This document shows positions 1 through 5,632 of a DNA stretch of 6,687 nucleotides, in pieces. Within the stretch, counting starts at the first letter, position 1. The number at the start of each line of letters is the position of its first letter. The stretch lies in NCBI GenBank assembly GCA_028284845.1, contig JANQQY010000445.1, forward strand, positions 1 to 6,687, in the 5' to 3' direction. The translations under genes and the position numbers were made by a program. This DNA comes from Spirochaetales bacterium (GTDB lineage Bacteria > Spirochaetota > Spirochaetia > DSM-27196 > SLST01). Below the pieces are notes generated by a model. That model was not told the DNA's origin and made no database searches. It worked only from the letters and a program-made list of their open reading frames with translations.

Positions 1-985
1 AGAAGCTCAGGTAGCGATCGTGCGTTACCTCGCCGCGCTGAACCGCGTCTCGAATGGCACATCCCGGCTCCGACTCATGCCGGCAGTCGGAAAACCGACA
101 CTGTCCGGCAAGTTCCTCAATCTCAGGGAAGGCGGCCGCAAGCTGCTCGTCGTCGTCCTCAGATGACCAGAGCTGCACCTCTCGTACTCCTGGGGTGTCT
201 ACGACCAATCCGCCATGTGTAAGCGCGTACATCCTTCTCCCCGTTGTTGTGTGACGCCCGCGCCCGTCCGACGCGCGGATGGCGCCGGTCCGGACATCGG
301 TCCCGGTGAGCTGCGAGATTAACGTCGACTTGCCGCTTCCGGACGATCCCACAAAGACTGCGGTCTCGCCGTCGCCCACTTCCGCGAGCACGTCTTCCAC
401 TCCCGAACCCTCCAGTGCGGATATCATGATGATCCGCAACCCGGGAAGCTCAGCTCGGATGGAACGGGCAACCTCTTCCGGTTCGTCGATTAAGTCGCAC
501 TTGTTGATGACCAGCACCGGTCTCACGTTTGAGTCGAGCGTCGCAATAAACCGCTCGACGCGTCTGACATTGAAGTCATGAAGAAGTGCTTTGCGTTCTT
601 CATCCCCTGTGGCCGCGGCCGGTGCTGTCGTAACGATCACCGCAGTGTCAGCGTTCGCGCAGATCACCTGCGATTCCGCAACGGTTCCGGCGGCCTTTCG
701 CTCGAACACCGTCCGGCGAGGAAGCACCTCTCGGATGGGGGCGTTCGTCTCAGGGCCAATTGAAACGTAGTCACCGACTGCCGGGGAGATCGCGCTCCCA
801 AGGTCGATCAGGTACTCAAGTCGTCCCGAAGGTCGGCAATTCTCAGCACCGGCTTCCGTGATCACGCGGTAGACCGGGCCGTCTTGCGCAACGACGCGGC
901 CTATTCGATCGGTCTCAACAACTCTCTCTTTGGCTCGGACCAACCACGGGTCACGAGCGATGTGGTTCCATGTAATGGGATTCAT
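1..985 (-). CDS. rsgA: Ribosome small-subunit-dependent GTPase RsgA (YjeQ), 3' end cut by window edge
   Basis: RsgA is a cytoplasmic GTPase that binds the maturing 30S subunit, checks the decoding centre and releases late assembly factors. The 328 residues visible show the family's circularly permuted motif order: G4 NKCD at 161-164, G5 SALEG at 189-193, then the P-loop GSSGSGKS at 213-220, the G2 region GRHTTT at 243-248 and G3 DTPG at 263-266. A zinc site follows with C296, C301, H303 and C309 (C-x4-C-x-H-x5-C), as in known RsgA proteins. Residues about 30-110 fit the N-terminal OB fold. The usual length is about 300-360, so roughly the last 10-35 residues, part of the C-terminal helices, lie left of the window. 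I chose ATG at 985 because GGAG lies 5 bases upstream and two in-frame stops (1061-1063 and 1022-1024) block any extension. No catalytic motif is damaged. Function is recognised from motifs; the unusual part is its leader. Confidence 0.96.
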   Translation of the reverse strand, partial: MNPITWNHIARDPWLVRAKERVVETDRIGRVVAQDGPVYRVITEAGAENCRPSGRLEYLIDLGSAISPAVGDYVSIGPETNAPIREVLPRRTVFERKAAGTVAESQVICANADTAVIVTTAPAAATGDEERKALLHDFNVRRVERFIATLDSNVRPVLVINKCDLIDEPEEVARSIRAELPGLRIIMISALEGSGVEDVLAEVGDGETAVFVGSSGSGKSTLISQLTGTDVRTGAIRASDGRGRHTTTGRRMYALTHGGLVVDTPGVREVQLWSSEDDDEQLAAAFPEIEELAGQCRFSDCRHESEPGCAIRDAVQRGEVTHDRYLSF

Positions 986-989
986 ACTG

Positions 990-1059
990 TCTCCGCTTGC
1001 TTCACGACAGCCCGCATCCAGTCATCGCTGGGCGACCTGCTTACTGTCCGGCGCGGAGA
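990..1059 (-). promoter_or_regulatory. rsgA leader: anti-Shine-Dalgarno hairpin (candidate translational attenuator)
   Basis: On the minus-strand transcript, UCUCCGC (1059 to 1053) is perfectly complementary to GCGGAGA (996 to 990). The latter contains the GGAG that serves as the rsgA SD. Inside this 7-bp pairing are a further 5-bp stem (1044-1048 with 1006-1010) and a 4-bp stem (1028-1031 with 1018-1021), so the 56-base loop can fold compactly. The upstream arm begins one base after the stop codon of the 18-codon ORF at 1061-1117. A ribosome terminating there would therefore cover the arm and free the rsgA SD. The pairing is read directly from the sequence; the regulatory role is inferred from the known logic of leader-peptide translational attenuation. 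It could be chance pairing. Confidence 0.45.
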
Positions 1060-1060
1060 T

Positions 1061-1117
1061 CTACAGGAAGGGCAGACCCCGCCGGCGGCCGATAAACTGT
1101 GCTACTCGCTCTATCAT
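1061..1117 (-). CDS. 18-codon leader ORF upstream of rsgA
   Basis: This short frame encodes MIERVAQFIGRRRGLPFL and ends at TAG (1063-1061). The SD AAAGGAGG (1130 to 1123) lies 5 bases before the ATG and is among the strongest in the window. A TTGTCA-17-TATTGT promoter sits just upstream. The peptide is basic, with three consecutive Arg codons (CGC CGG CGG), and matches no protein I recognise. It lies in the same frame as rsgA but is separated from it by two stops and 75 bases, so it is not an alternative rsgA start unless there are two sequence errors. Its stop sits directly before a segment complementary to the rsgA SD, which suggests that its translation, not its product, matters. Eighteen codons can occur by chance; the case rests on the aligned promoter, SD, ATG and anti-SD. 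Confidence 0.45.
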   Translation of the reverse strand: MIERVAQFIGRRRGLPFL

Positions 1118-1145
1118 CAAAGCCTCCTTTGGTAGTGTGAGCGAG

Positions 1146-1174
1146 ACAATACCACCGGCTCTCGAATGTGACAA
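1146..1174 (-). promoter_or_regulatory. Sigma70-like promoter for the rsgA leader and rsgA
   Basis: On the minus strand, TTGTCA (1174 to 1169, 5 of 6 to the -35 consensus) is separated by exactly 17 bases from TATTGT (1151 to 1146, 4 of 6 to the -10 consensus). A start about 7 bases downstream, near 1139, would give a transcript that opens with the strong SD of the 18-codon ORF, with only about 22 bases of leader. The position fits well with the ORF that follows, but the -10 box is imperfect and the organism's sigma preferences are unknown. Confidence 0.45.
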
Positions 1175-1260
1175 GTGCTCGCGCCTGATCCTGGCCGTGA
1201 TGGGTTCCGATCAGCGAGTACCCGTTTGCGCGCACGATGCCATCGGGCTACGCTCTCTCC

Positions 1261-2196
1261 ATGAAGTATCGAATTCTGGGAAGTACGGGCGCAAAGGTAT
1301 CTGTGGTGGGCGTTGGAACCTGGCAGTTTGGGGGAGAGTGGGGAAAGGACTTCGAACAGCGTGAAGTCAACGAGATGTTCGCTGCTGCGCGAGAGGTCGG
1401 AATCAACCTCATTGACACCGCTGAGTGTTACGGAGATCACCTCTCGGAGCGTCTTATTGGACGCGCACTGGACGAAGTGTTTCCGGGCGAACGAGAGTCG
1501 TGGTTTATTGCCACGAAGTTCGGGCACAAGTTTGATGGTCCGTTCGAGCGTCAGCAGATCTGGGATGCCGATGGGGTTGAAGAGCAGGTCAATGGATCGC
1601 TCCGGGCGCTTCGGACCGACTATGTGGATCTCCTGCAGTTTCACTCCGGTACAAACGAGGTGTTTGACAACGATGCGCTCTGGGAGCGCCTTGCGCGTCT
1701 GAAGCAAGAGGGAAAGGTCCGTCATCTGGGCATCAGCATTGGTGCGAACACGAACGACTATCAGACCGGACGCTCTGCGGCGGTTGGATCAGAGGCGATT
1801 CAGGTGATCTACAATCGACTCGACACGGCGCCGGAGGAGAAGGTGTTCCCCATCTGCCGCGACCAGAACCTTGGTGTCCTTGCACGTGTTCCCCTTGCGA
1901 GCGGCTACCTCAGCGGCAAGTACAAGCCTGGCGCCACCTTTGCGGGGTCGGATGTCCGAAGTCGTCACGACCGTGAGATGGTTGAGGCTCGCCTCGTAGA
2001 GGTCGCACGAATCGCCGGGAGTGAGGTTCCAGAGGGTGTTCCGATGGCCGAGTGGGCGTTGGCATGGTGCCTCCAGCATCCGGCGGTGACGGCAGTGATC
2101 CCAGGCTGCAAGAGCGTCGCTCAGGTCAAGAGCAACGCTCGGGCGGCGGAGCTCTCCGACTTGGTCCGGGGCGATCACCCGCAGGCGGCATCGTAG
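1261..2196 (+). CDS. Aldo/keto reductase family oxidoreductase
   Basis: This is a cytoplasmic NAD(P)H-dependent oxidoreductase of the AKR superfamily (TIM barrel), which reduces aldehydes or ketones; its substrate cannot be told from the sequence. From the ATG at 1261 it has 311 residues, a normal length. The first strand MKYRILGSTG and the GVGTWQFGG segment (17-25) are typical. The catalytic tetrad is complete: D52 and Y57 in the DTAECYG segment, K86 in ATKFG and H128 in LLQFH. The C-terminal VIPGCKSVAQVKSNARA stretch fits the cofactor-phosphate binding region. An in-frame ATG at 1237 adds eight residues (MPSGYALS), but homologues of this type begin at MKYR. Neither start has a visible SD. 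The next gene starts inside this stop codon, so the two are probably co-transcribed and translationally coupled, though no shared function is evident. Confidence 0.93.
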   Translation: MKYRILGSTGAKVSVVGVGTWQFGGEWGKDFEQREVNEMFAAAREVGINLIDTAECYGDHLSERLIGRALDEVFPGERESWFIATKFGHKFDGPFERQQIWDADGVEEQVNGSLRALRTDYVDLLQFHSGTNEVFDNDALWERLARLKQEGKVRHLGISIGANTNDYQTGRSAAVGSEAIQVIYNRLDTAPEEKVFPICRDQNLGVLARVPLASGYLSGKYKPGATFAGSDVRSRHDREMVEARLVEVARIAGSEVPEGVPMAEWALAWCLQHPAVTAVIPGCKSVAQVKSNARAAELSDLVRGDHPQAAS

Positions 2197-3668
2197 TGGA
2201 GCTGCGACTTCGATGGCGCTCACGACGCCCTGTGTCGCTCCTGACTCAGGCACGCGAGGATCTGTCTCCGTCGGTAACGATTGAGCTTGTCTCAGGCAAT
2301 GAACCGTGGGATGTGGCCGTCGTCGATGCCGATTCCTCAGCGATCGAACGCGGCGCGACCGGCGAGATTGATCTTCTGCTCGGACGCCCAAAGCTCCTCC
2401 TGATCTCCAGTCCTGACGACGAACGAACACTCATCGAGCGAGGACTCGCCGAGCCGGCCGACGAGTTCTGTCGCAGCGATGCCGAAGCATCTGAGTTTCG
2501 TCTCCGCCTCACGAGGCTCATCGCGCGAGTAATCGATCAAGTGGCGAAGGTGGATGGCCTCACAGGGCTCATGAGTCGGCGAGCGTTTGCTGAAGCGAGC
2601 GAGATTGCGCTCAAGAACGCTGCGCCAGAAGCGCCGGTCTCCATCATTCTTGCCGATCTCGACGATTTCAAGCGACTGAACGAGGCGCACGGTCACGCGG
2701 CCGGGGATCTCGTGATTCAGGGCATTGCGAACGTCCTTCGTGCCGCCTCCTTTGGTGTCGATCTTGTGGCTCGTTATGGAGGCGAAGAGTTTTTTCTCCT
2801 CGTTCACGAGGCGGATGAGCAGACTCGGGCACTCGCGGAGTTCCTCAGATCCGAGATTGAAGAGGCGAGAATCGAGATCGACGAGAACAAGACCATCAGC
2901 GTCACCGCGACGCTTGGAGTGGCTACATCCACCGGTGATATAGACCTGGACTCGATTCTCCGCCGCGCCGACCAGGCCCTCTATCATGGAAAGGGCGCCG
3001 GCAAGAATACTATCTTCTCCTATGCCCAGATCGCGGAGGATGGGACGCAGAACTCGATCGATGTCGAGCTCCAGGGCTACGAGGACCGCGTGCACGTGCT
3101 GACTCAGCGACTGAGCGAGGAACTTGCCCGCCGGAGTCGGCGCATGATATCTCGCGTTCGGGATGAAGCTGAGCGCGATGGGCTGACCGGACTCTTCAAC
3201 CGCCGCTACTTTGACGAACGAATGCAGCGTGAGATTGAGAACGCAGTCCGGTCCGATCGGAGACTCTGTGTTGCGATGATCGATCTCGACAAGTTCGGTG
3301 CGATCAATCGGACGTACGGTTTCCCTGGAGGCGACCGGGCCCTCACGCTTGCCGCGCGTGCCCTTGGAAAGGCCTCGCGGAGCACCGACTGGGTCGCCCG
3401 GTACGGAGGTGAAGAGTTTGTAGTAGTGATGCCCGATACGGTGCTGAAGGATGCGGTCGCTGTCGCGGAGCGGCTTCGATCTCAGGTTGAGGCGGGAAGG
3501 ACGGAGGCGGTCGACGGCAGAGAGATCCGAGTGACGGCGAGCATCGGTGTCGTCGAGCTCGATGGCTCAGCCGCGAGTATGGCTCCTCCCGTCCCTGAGT
3601 TCATTCAGAGGGCGAGCGACAAGCTTCGAGAGGCGAAGAATACCGGTCGCAACCGAGTCTGTTCGTAA
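2196..3668 (+). CDS. Tandem GGDEF protein with degenerate receiver-like N-terminus (probable diguanylate cyclase)
   Basis: GGDEF domains make cyclic di-GMP from two GTP. This 490-residue soluble protein has two. Domain 1 (about 120-272) starts at DGLTGL and keeps D154, F158, K159, N162, H167, D171 and GGEEF at 195-199, but the inhibitory-site position reads FGVD (186-189), not RxxD. Domain 2 (about 328-488) has GGEEF at 404-408 and an intact RSTD (395-398), but the K159 equivalent is G368 and the H167 equivalent is F376. A charged helix (about 275-327), probably coiled coil, joins them. Residues 1-115 resemble a receiver fold: VAVVD with D44 as possible phospho-acceptor position and a LLLISSPDDE strand, but no acidic pair at the first strand and no clear conserved Lys. 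There are no membrane segments. The start is GTG at 2196, sharing one base with the reductase stop, with AGGCGG 7 bases upstream. The frame is open back to 2052, but that part overlaps the reductase and looks unlike protein. Confidence 0.92.
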   Translation: MELRLRWRSRRPVSLLTQAREDLSPSVTIELVSGNEPWDVAVVDADSSAIERGATGEIDLLLGRPKLLLISSPDDERTLIERGLAEPADEFCRSDAEASEFRLRLTRLIARVIDQVAKVDGLTGLMSRRAFAEASEIALKNAAPEAPVSIILADLDDFKRLNEAHGHAAGDLVIQGIANVLRAASFGVDLVARYGGEEFFLLVHEADEQTRALAEFLRSEIEEARIEIDENKTISVTATLGVATSTGDIDLDSILRRADQALYHGKGAGKNTIFSYAQIAEDGTQNSIDVELQGYEDRVHVLTQRLSEELARRSRRMISRVRDEAERDGLTGLFNRRYFDERMQREIENAVRSDRRLCVAMIDLDKFGAINRTYGFPGGDRALTLAARALGKASRSTDWVARYGGEEFVVVMPDTVLKDAVAVAERLRSQVEAGRTEAVDGREIRVTASIGVVELDGSAASMAPPVPEFIQRASDKLREAKNTGRNRVCS

Positions 3669-3681
3669 CGACACTCCGCGT

Positions 3682-3701
3682 GGGACGTTGCGCTGCGTCC
3701 C
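3682..3701 (+). terminator. Hairpin after the GGDEF gene, weak terminator candidate
   Basis: GGGACG (3682-3687) and CGTCCC (3696-3701) form a perfect 6-bp GC-rich stem with an 8-base loop, 14 bases after the stop codon. A short T-rich run (TATTTT, 3711-3716) follows 9 bases later, too far for a classical intrinsic terminator. It may slow or end transcription of the reductase/GGDEF unit. Confidence 0.35.
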
Positions 3702-3720
3702 GTTCCTGACTATTTTGAAG

Positions 3721-3736
3721 GCGGCCACTAGGCCGC
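3721..3736. repeat. Palindrome GCGGCC-ACTA-GGCCGC
   Basis: A perfect 6-bp inverted repeat with a 4-base loop follows the previous hairpin by 19 bases. It is entirely G/C in the stem and has no T-run on either strand. It could be a second terminator stem, an mRNA 3'-end stabiliser or a protein site; the sequence does not decide. Confidence 0.4.
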
Positions 3737-3741
3737 GAACT

Positions 3742-3794
3742 GTCGGACGCACGGGCCGACGACACTCCTTCCACTGTCGGGCATATGGACCGAC
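3742..3794. promoter_or_regulatory. Duplicated dyad GTCGG-N9-CCGAC, candidate operator upstream of the cyclase
   Basis: GTCGG (3742-3746) pairs with CCGAC (3756-3760), and the same two half-sites with the same 9-base spacer recur at 3776-3780 and 3790-3794. Both copies are preceded by CT (CTGTCGG). The repeat period is 34 bp, close to three helical turns, and the second copy ends 28 bases before the cyclase ATG. Equal half-sites and spacers with unlike spacer sequences point to a dimeric protein binding twice on one face of the DNA. Alternatively they form two small RNA hairpins in the 5' leader. I found no clear promoter boxes in this gap. Confidence 0.45.
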
Positions 3795-3810
3795 TGATTA
3801 GCACCCTATC

Positions 3811-3816
3811 AAGGAG
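3811..3816 (+). promoter_or_regulatory. Ribosome binding site of the cyclase gene
   Basis: AAGGAG ends 6 bases before the ATG at 3823. It is the best SD on the plus strand of this window and fixes the cyclase start. Confidence 0.8.
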
Positions 3817-3822
3817 CGCGCA

Positions 3823-4353
3823 ATGACCTCATTCTCCGGACTCTCGGATGGCCGGTCGATGGATGCATTTATCGGCATCTACGATATCAACGGTTTTAGT
3901 CGCATAGCTCGATCTCAGACTCCTCGCGAGACGCTTCACCTTATCCAGGATCTATCCGCTGAGGCGCATCCAAGGATAGAAGGCGCCGGAGGAATGCTGA
4001 TCAAGCACATCGGCGACGCGGCACTCTTCGCCTTTCCGGATGAACGGGCCGACGAGGCTATGTCGGCGCTCTTCGACCTCAAGGGGGCGCTCGAGAAGCT
4101 TCTGGACGAGCGCGGGCACAGTCACAAGCTTACCTTTTCGCTCCACTTCGGCACCGTTGTCTTTGGGAGGATTCCTCCAATCAAGAACTGGGACATCATT
4201 GGAGATGCGGTAAACATTCTCTGGACGCTCGACCGGGGCGCCGGACGTGGGCAGGTCGTGATCTCTCCGCAGGCGTTCCGAAAGCTGGAGCCTGGCAATC
4301 GCAAACGATTCCGCAAGCATACCCCACCCATTGTCTATCTGAGTGAACGGTAG
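3823..4353 (+). CDS. Stand-alone class III adenylate/guanylate cyclase domain protein, transition-state Arg replaced
   Basis: Class III cyclases work as dimers that turn ATP (or GTP) into the cyclic nucleotide. This 176-residue protein is little more than one catalytic domain, with no membrane or sensor region. The first metal site is D21 in IYDINGFS. The second is D65 in KHIGD, where K61 is the usual adenine-selecting lysine. NWDIIGDAVN supplies D124, the partner adenine-selecting residue, and N131, the transition-state Asn. The usual VNxAxRL pattern reads VNILWTLD, so the transition-state Arg position is T135; R138 lies three residues later. It could thus have low activity, use another Arg, or be a regulatory pseudo-cyclase. 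The strong SD and its own upstream gap suggest separate expression from the GGDEF gene. It converges on the ATC-hydrolase-type gene with a 22-bp gap. Confidence 0.85.
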   Translation: MTSFSGLSDGRSMDAFIGIYDINGFSRIARSQTPRETLHLIQDLSAEAHPRIEGAGGMLIKHIGDAALFAFPDERADEAMSALFDLKGALEKLLDERGHSHKLTFSLHFGTVVFGRIPPIKNWDIIGDAVNILWTLDRGAGRGQVVISPQAFRKLEPGNRKRFRKHTPPIVYLSER

Positions 4354-4356
4354 ACC

Positions 4357-4375
4357 GCGAGGAGCCGGACCTCGC
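4357..4375. terminator. Hairpin in the convergent gap, candidate bidirectional terminator
   Basis: GCGAGG (4357-4362) and CCTCGC (4370-4375) form a 6-bp stem with a 7-base loop that fills almost the whole 22-bp space between the two convergent stop codons. Neither strand has a T-run. Its placement favours a shared terminator, but efficiency cannot be judged. Confidence 0.4.
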
Positions 4376-5017
4376 TCACGCTTCGGCGCCGGCGGAGCTT
4401 CGCACGTACCGGAAGTCACAGATCTCCGAACCCTCCGCGATGGTGCCGGATCTGATCATCGTGAGCCCTGCAAGGGTCGTTGTGATCCGATCGACTTCGC
4501 ACAGAATGGGAACGTAGTTCTCAGAACCGTGCTTCTGAAAGAGCTTGCAGATGCCGCACTCTGTGATGTCGATGCCGTAGCCAAGTCCAAGCGTCTCGTC
4601 TTTGTCGGTGAGGATAGTCGCGGCGAAGCCGTCCGCGTGTCCCTTTGTGCTGATACGACGGTTGAGTGAGCGGACGATCGATTGCATGAGTCGGGTGTGA
4701 ATGAGACGGACCGGGAGTCGTTTGAACCATGCGTGAATGCGATTGCGTGGCTTCACGTACTCTTTCGTGATTTCGAGGCACAGGTTTCGGATGGATGCGA
4801 CGTCCCACCCACGCTCTTCCATCGTCTTGATGAGTGCGAGGCAGTATGCGGTGAAGTCCAGCCGCTTATCCATCGGGTTCGTCGACCGCCCTGCAAATGC
4901 CGTGTCGCGAGATACTGTCGTGTAGTGTTCCTCAGTCTTGTCCAAGATCTCTTCGTAGATCGCCGGCTCCCTCCCCTGTAACACTCGAAAAAAACGATCT
5001 GCGGTAGCCCCGTGCAT
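4376..5017 (-). CDS. L-2-amino-thiazoline-4-carboxylic acid (ATC) hydrolase family protein
   Basis: The family is named for the Pseudomonas enzyme that opens the thiazoline ring of ATC on the way to L-cysteine; most members are uncharacterised. This 213-residue soluble protein shows the family's C-terminal signature: ECGICKLFQKHG (C154, C157, H163), VPILCEVD (C173, D176) and GTIAEGSEICDFRYVR (C200, D201, R203). The N-terminal half is helical and charged, including a Trp/Arg-rich stretch near 95-121. The ATG at 5017 is the only usual start after the in-frame stop just upstream, but no clear SD precedes it. It begins 32 bases after the GbsR-type regulator gene ends and is probably co-transcribed with it, possibly by reinitiation. 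Its true substrate is unknown; a cysteine-related or thiazoline compound is a family-based guess only. Confidence 0.8.
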   Translation of the reverse strand: MHGATADRFFRVLQGREPAIYEEILDKTEEHYTTVSRDTAFAGRSTNPMDKRLDFTAYCLALIKTMEERGWDVASIRNLCLEITKEYVKPRNRIHAWFKRLPVRLIHTRLMQSIVRSLNRRISTKGHADGFAATILTDKDETLGLGYGIDITECGICKLFQKHGSENYVPILCEVDRITTTLAGLTMIRSGTIAEGSEICDFRYVRSSAGAEA

Positions 5018-5049
5018 AACTTCGGCCCATCAGCTTTTTACCCGACTAC

Positions 5050-5508
5050 TCATGCGTCACTCTCCTTCTCTTGCCGCCACTTCTCCTTGAGCTTTGGAAT
5101 CTCACTCTCCAGGAATCGGTAGAAGTCAACGATGCGGTTGATCTGGTGGTGCCGCGAGCTCTCGGCATCGTTGATGCGGTTCGCGCCTTCGAAAACCTTT
5201 CGGACGCTCGAAATAGCGGTGATCTTCTGGTCGATAACCTGAAACGCATTCTCCGTTGAGAAGCGGTAGTACGATTTTCTGTCTCCGCTTTTCATGTACT
5301 TCTCAACCAGACGCTGACCCAGAAGAAACGTGAGGCTCCCGCTGATTGCGCCCTTGCTCGCCTTGAGACGATTCTGGAGCTCATCGAAGCTTGCGCCGTC
5401 CGCCTGGGTGGCCATGAGGTATCCCAGGATTCGGCCGGACATTCGCGGGAGGCCAAACCCTTCATAGAACAGTCCCACCTCTTCAACGTAGGCATCTATC
5501 AGACTCAT
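5050..5508 (-). CDS. GbsR/MarR-type winged-helix transcriptional regulator
   Basis: This 152-residue DNA-binding protein resembles the GbsR branch of MarR-like regulators. The segment GLPRMSGRILGYLM (19-32) is the family hallmark before the helix-turn-helix. A DELQNRLKASKGAISGSLTFL stretch (42-62) gives the recognition helix, and a wing with GDRKSYYRF (75-83) follows. Residues about 88-152 are helical and charged, fitting a dimerisation region. There is no signal peptide or membrane segment. The gene lies between a permease operon and an ATC-hydrolase-type gene, all on the minus strand. The AT-rich palindrome 28 bases upstream is a likely autoregulatory operator. Regulators of this kind often repress adjacent transport genes, so control of the exporter or the downstream enzyme is plausible but unproven. 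The ATG at 5508 has no clear SD. Confidence 0.88.
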   Translation of the reverse strand: MSLIDAYVEEVGLFYEGFGLPRMSGRILGYLMATQADGASFDELQNRLKASKGAISGSLTFLLGQRLVEKYMKSGDRKSYYRFSTENAFQVIDQKITAISSVRKVFEGANRINDAESSRHHQINRIVDFYRFLESEIPKLKEKWRQEKESDA

Positions 5509-5536
5509 GGTAGGATGGTACTAGTATGGTTCTGTA

Positions 5537-5556
5537 AGTTCAATACTTTATGAACT
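5537..5556. promoter_or_regulatory. Palindromic operator candidate upstream of the GbsR/MarR-type gene
   Basis: AGTTCA (5537-5542) and TGAACT (5551-5556) form a perfect 6-bp dyad around the 8-base AT-rich centre ATACTTTA. It sits in the only markedly AT-rich patch of the window, 28 bases before the regulator's ATG, where a promoter would be expected; a CATACT sequence just downstream could be a -10 element. The 20-bp span suits a winged-helix dimer, so the simplest reading is autoregulation. Confidence 0.5.
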
Positions 5557-5575
5557 AAATGTACCAAGCTGCCCT

Positions 5576-5593
5576 GGGTCACTTTCGGGTCAC
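5576..5593. repeat. Direct repeat GGGTCAC x2, 11-bp period
   Basis: GGGTCAC occurs at 5576-5582 and again at 5587-5593, separated by TTTC. An 11-bp period places both copies on the same DNA face. The pair lies between the permease hairpin and the palindromic operator, so it could be an activator site upstream of the regulator promoter. No known site matches it to my knowledge. Confidence 0.35.
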
Positions 5594-5607
5594 GTCGGTA
5601 CCATTCA

Positions 5608-5629
5608 CCGGGAGCGCGAACGCTCCCGG
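5608..5629 (-). terminator. Strong hairpin ending the ABC-2 permease operon
   Basis: CCGGGAGCG and CGCTCCCGG form a perfect 9-bp GC-rich stem. On the minus-strand transcript the loop is UUCG, a stable tetraloop sequence. It starts three bases after the permease stop codon (TAA at 5635-5633). No U-run follows, so it is either a U-less terminator or an mRNA 3'-end protector. It would separate exporter transcription from the regulator gene, at least in part. Confidence 0.6.
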
Positions 5630-5632
5630 CGA

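Noticed and set aside
986..1117. rsgA starting at 1117, with the leader as a broken N-terminus
   Set aside because: The frames agree, but two stops (1061-1063 and 1022-1024) intervene, and rsgA has its own SD and a normal N-terminus at 985.
1041..1235. 64-codon minus-strand frame from GTG between rsgA and the reductase
   Set aside because: It has no SD and unconvincing composition, and it overlaps in another frame the short ORF that has a strong SD and promoter.
1081..1260. Plus-strand promoter or SD for the aldo/keto reductase
   Set aside because: TATCAT at 1112-1117 resembles a -10 box but has no matching -35, and no SD precedes 1237 or 1261.
1117..1725. 202-codon minus-strand frame
   Set aside because: It is antisense to the N-terminal half of the reductase, whose catalytic residues are all intact; it shows no recognisable domain.
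2052..2195. N-terminal extension of the tandem GGDEF protein to an upstream ATG
   Set aside because: It overlaps the conserved C-terminus of the aldo/keto reductase and reads as low-complexity Gly/Arg/Ser-rich sequence; the GTG at 2196 with AGGCGG ahead fits better.
2337..3095. 252-codon minus-strand frame
   Set aside because: It is antisense to the first GGDEF domain and arises from the codon bias of that gene.
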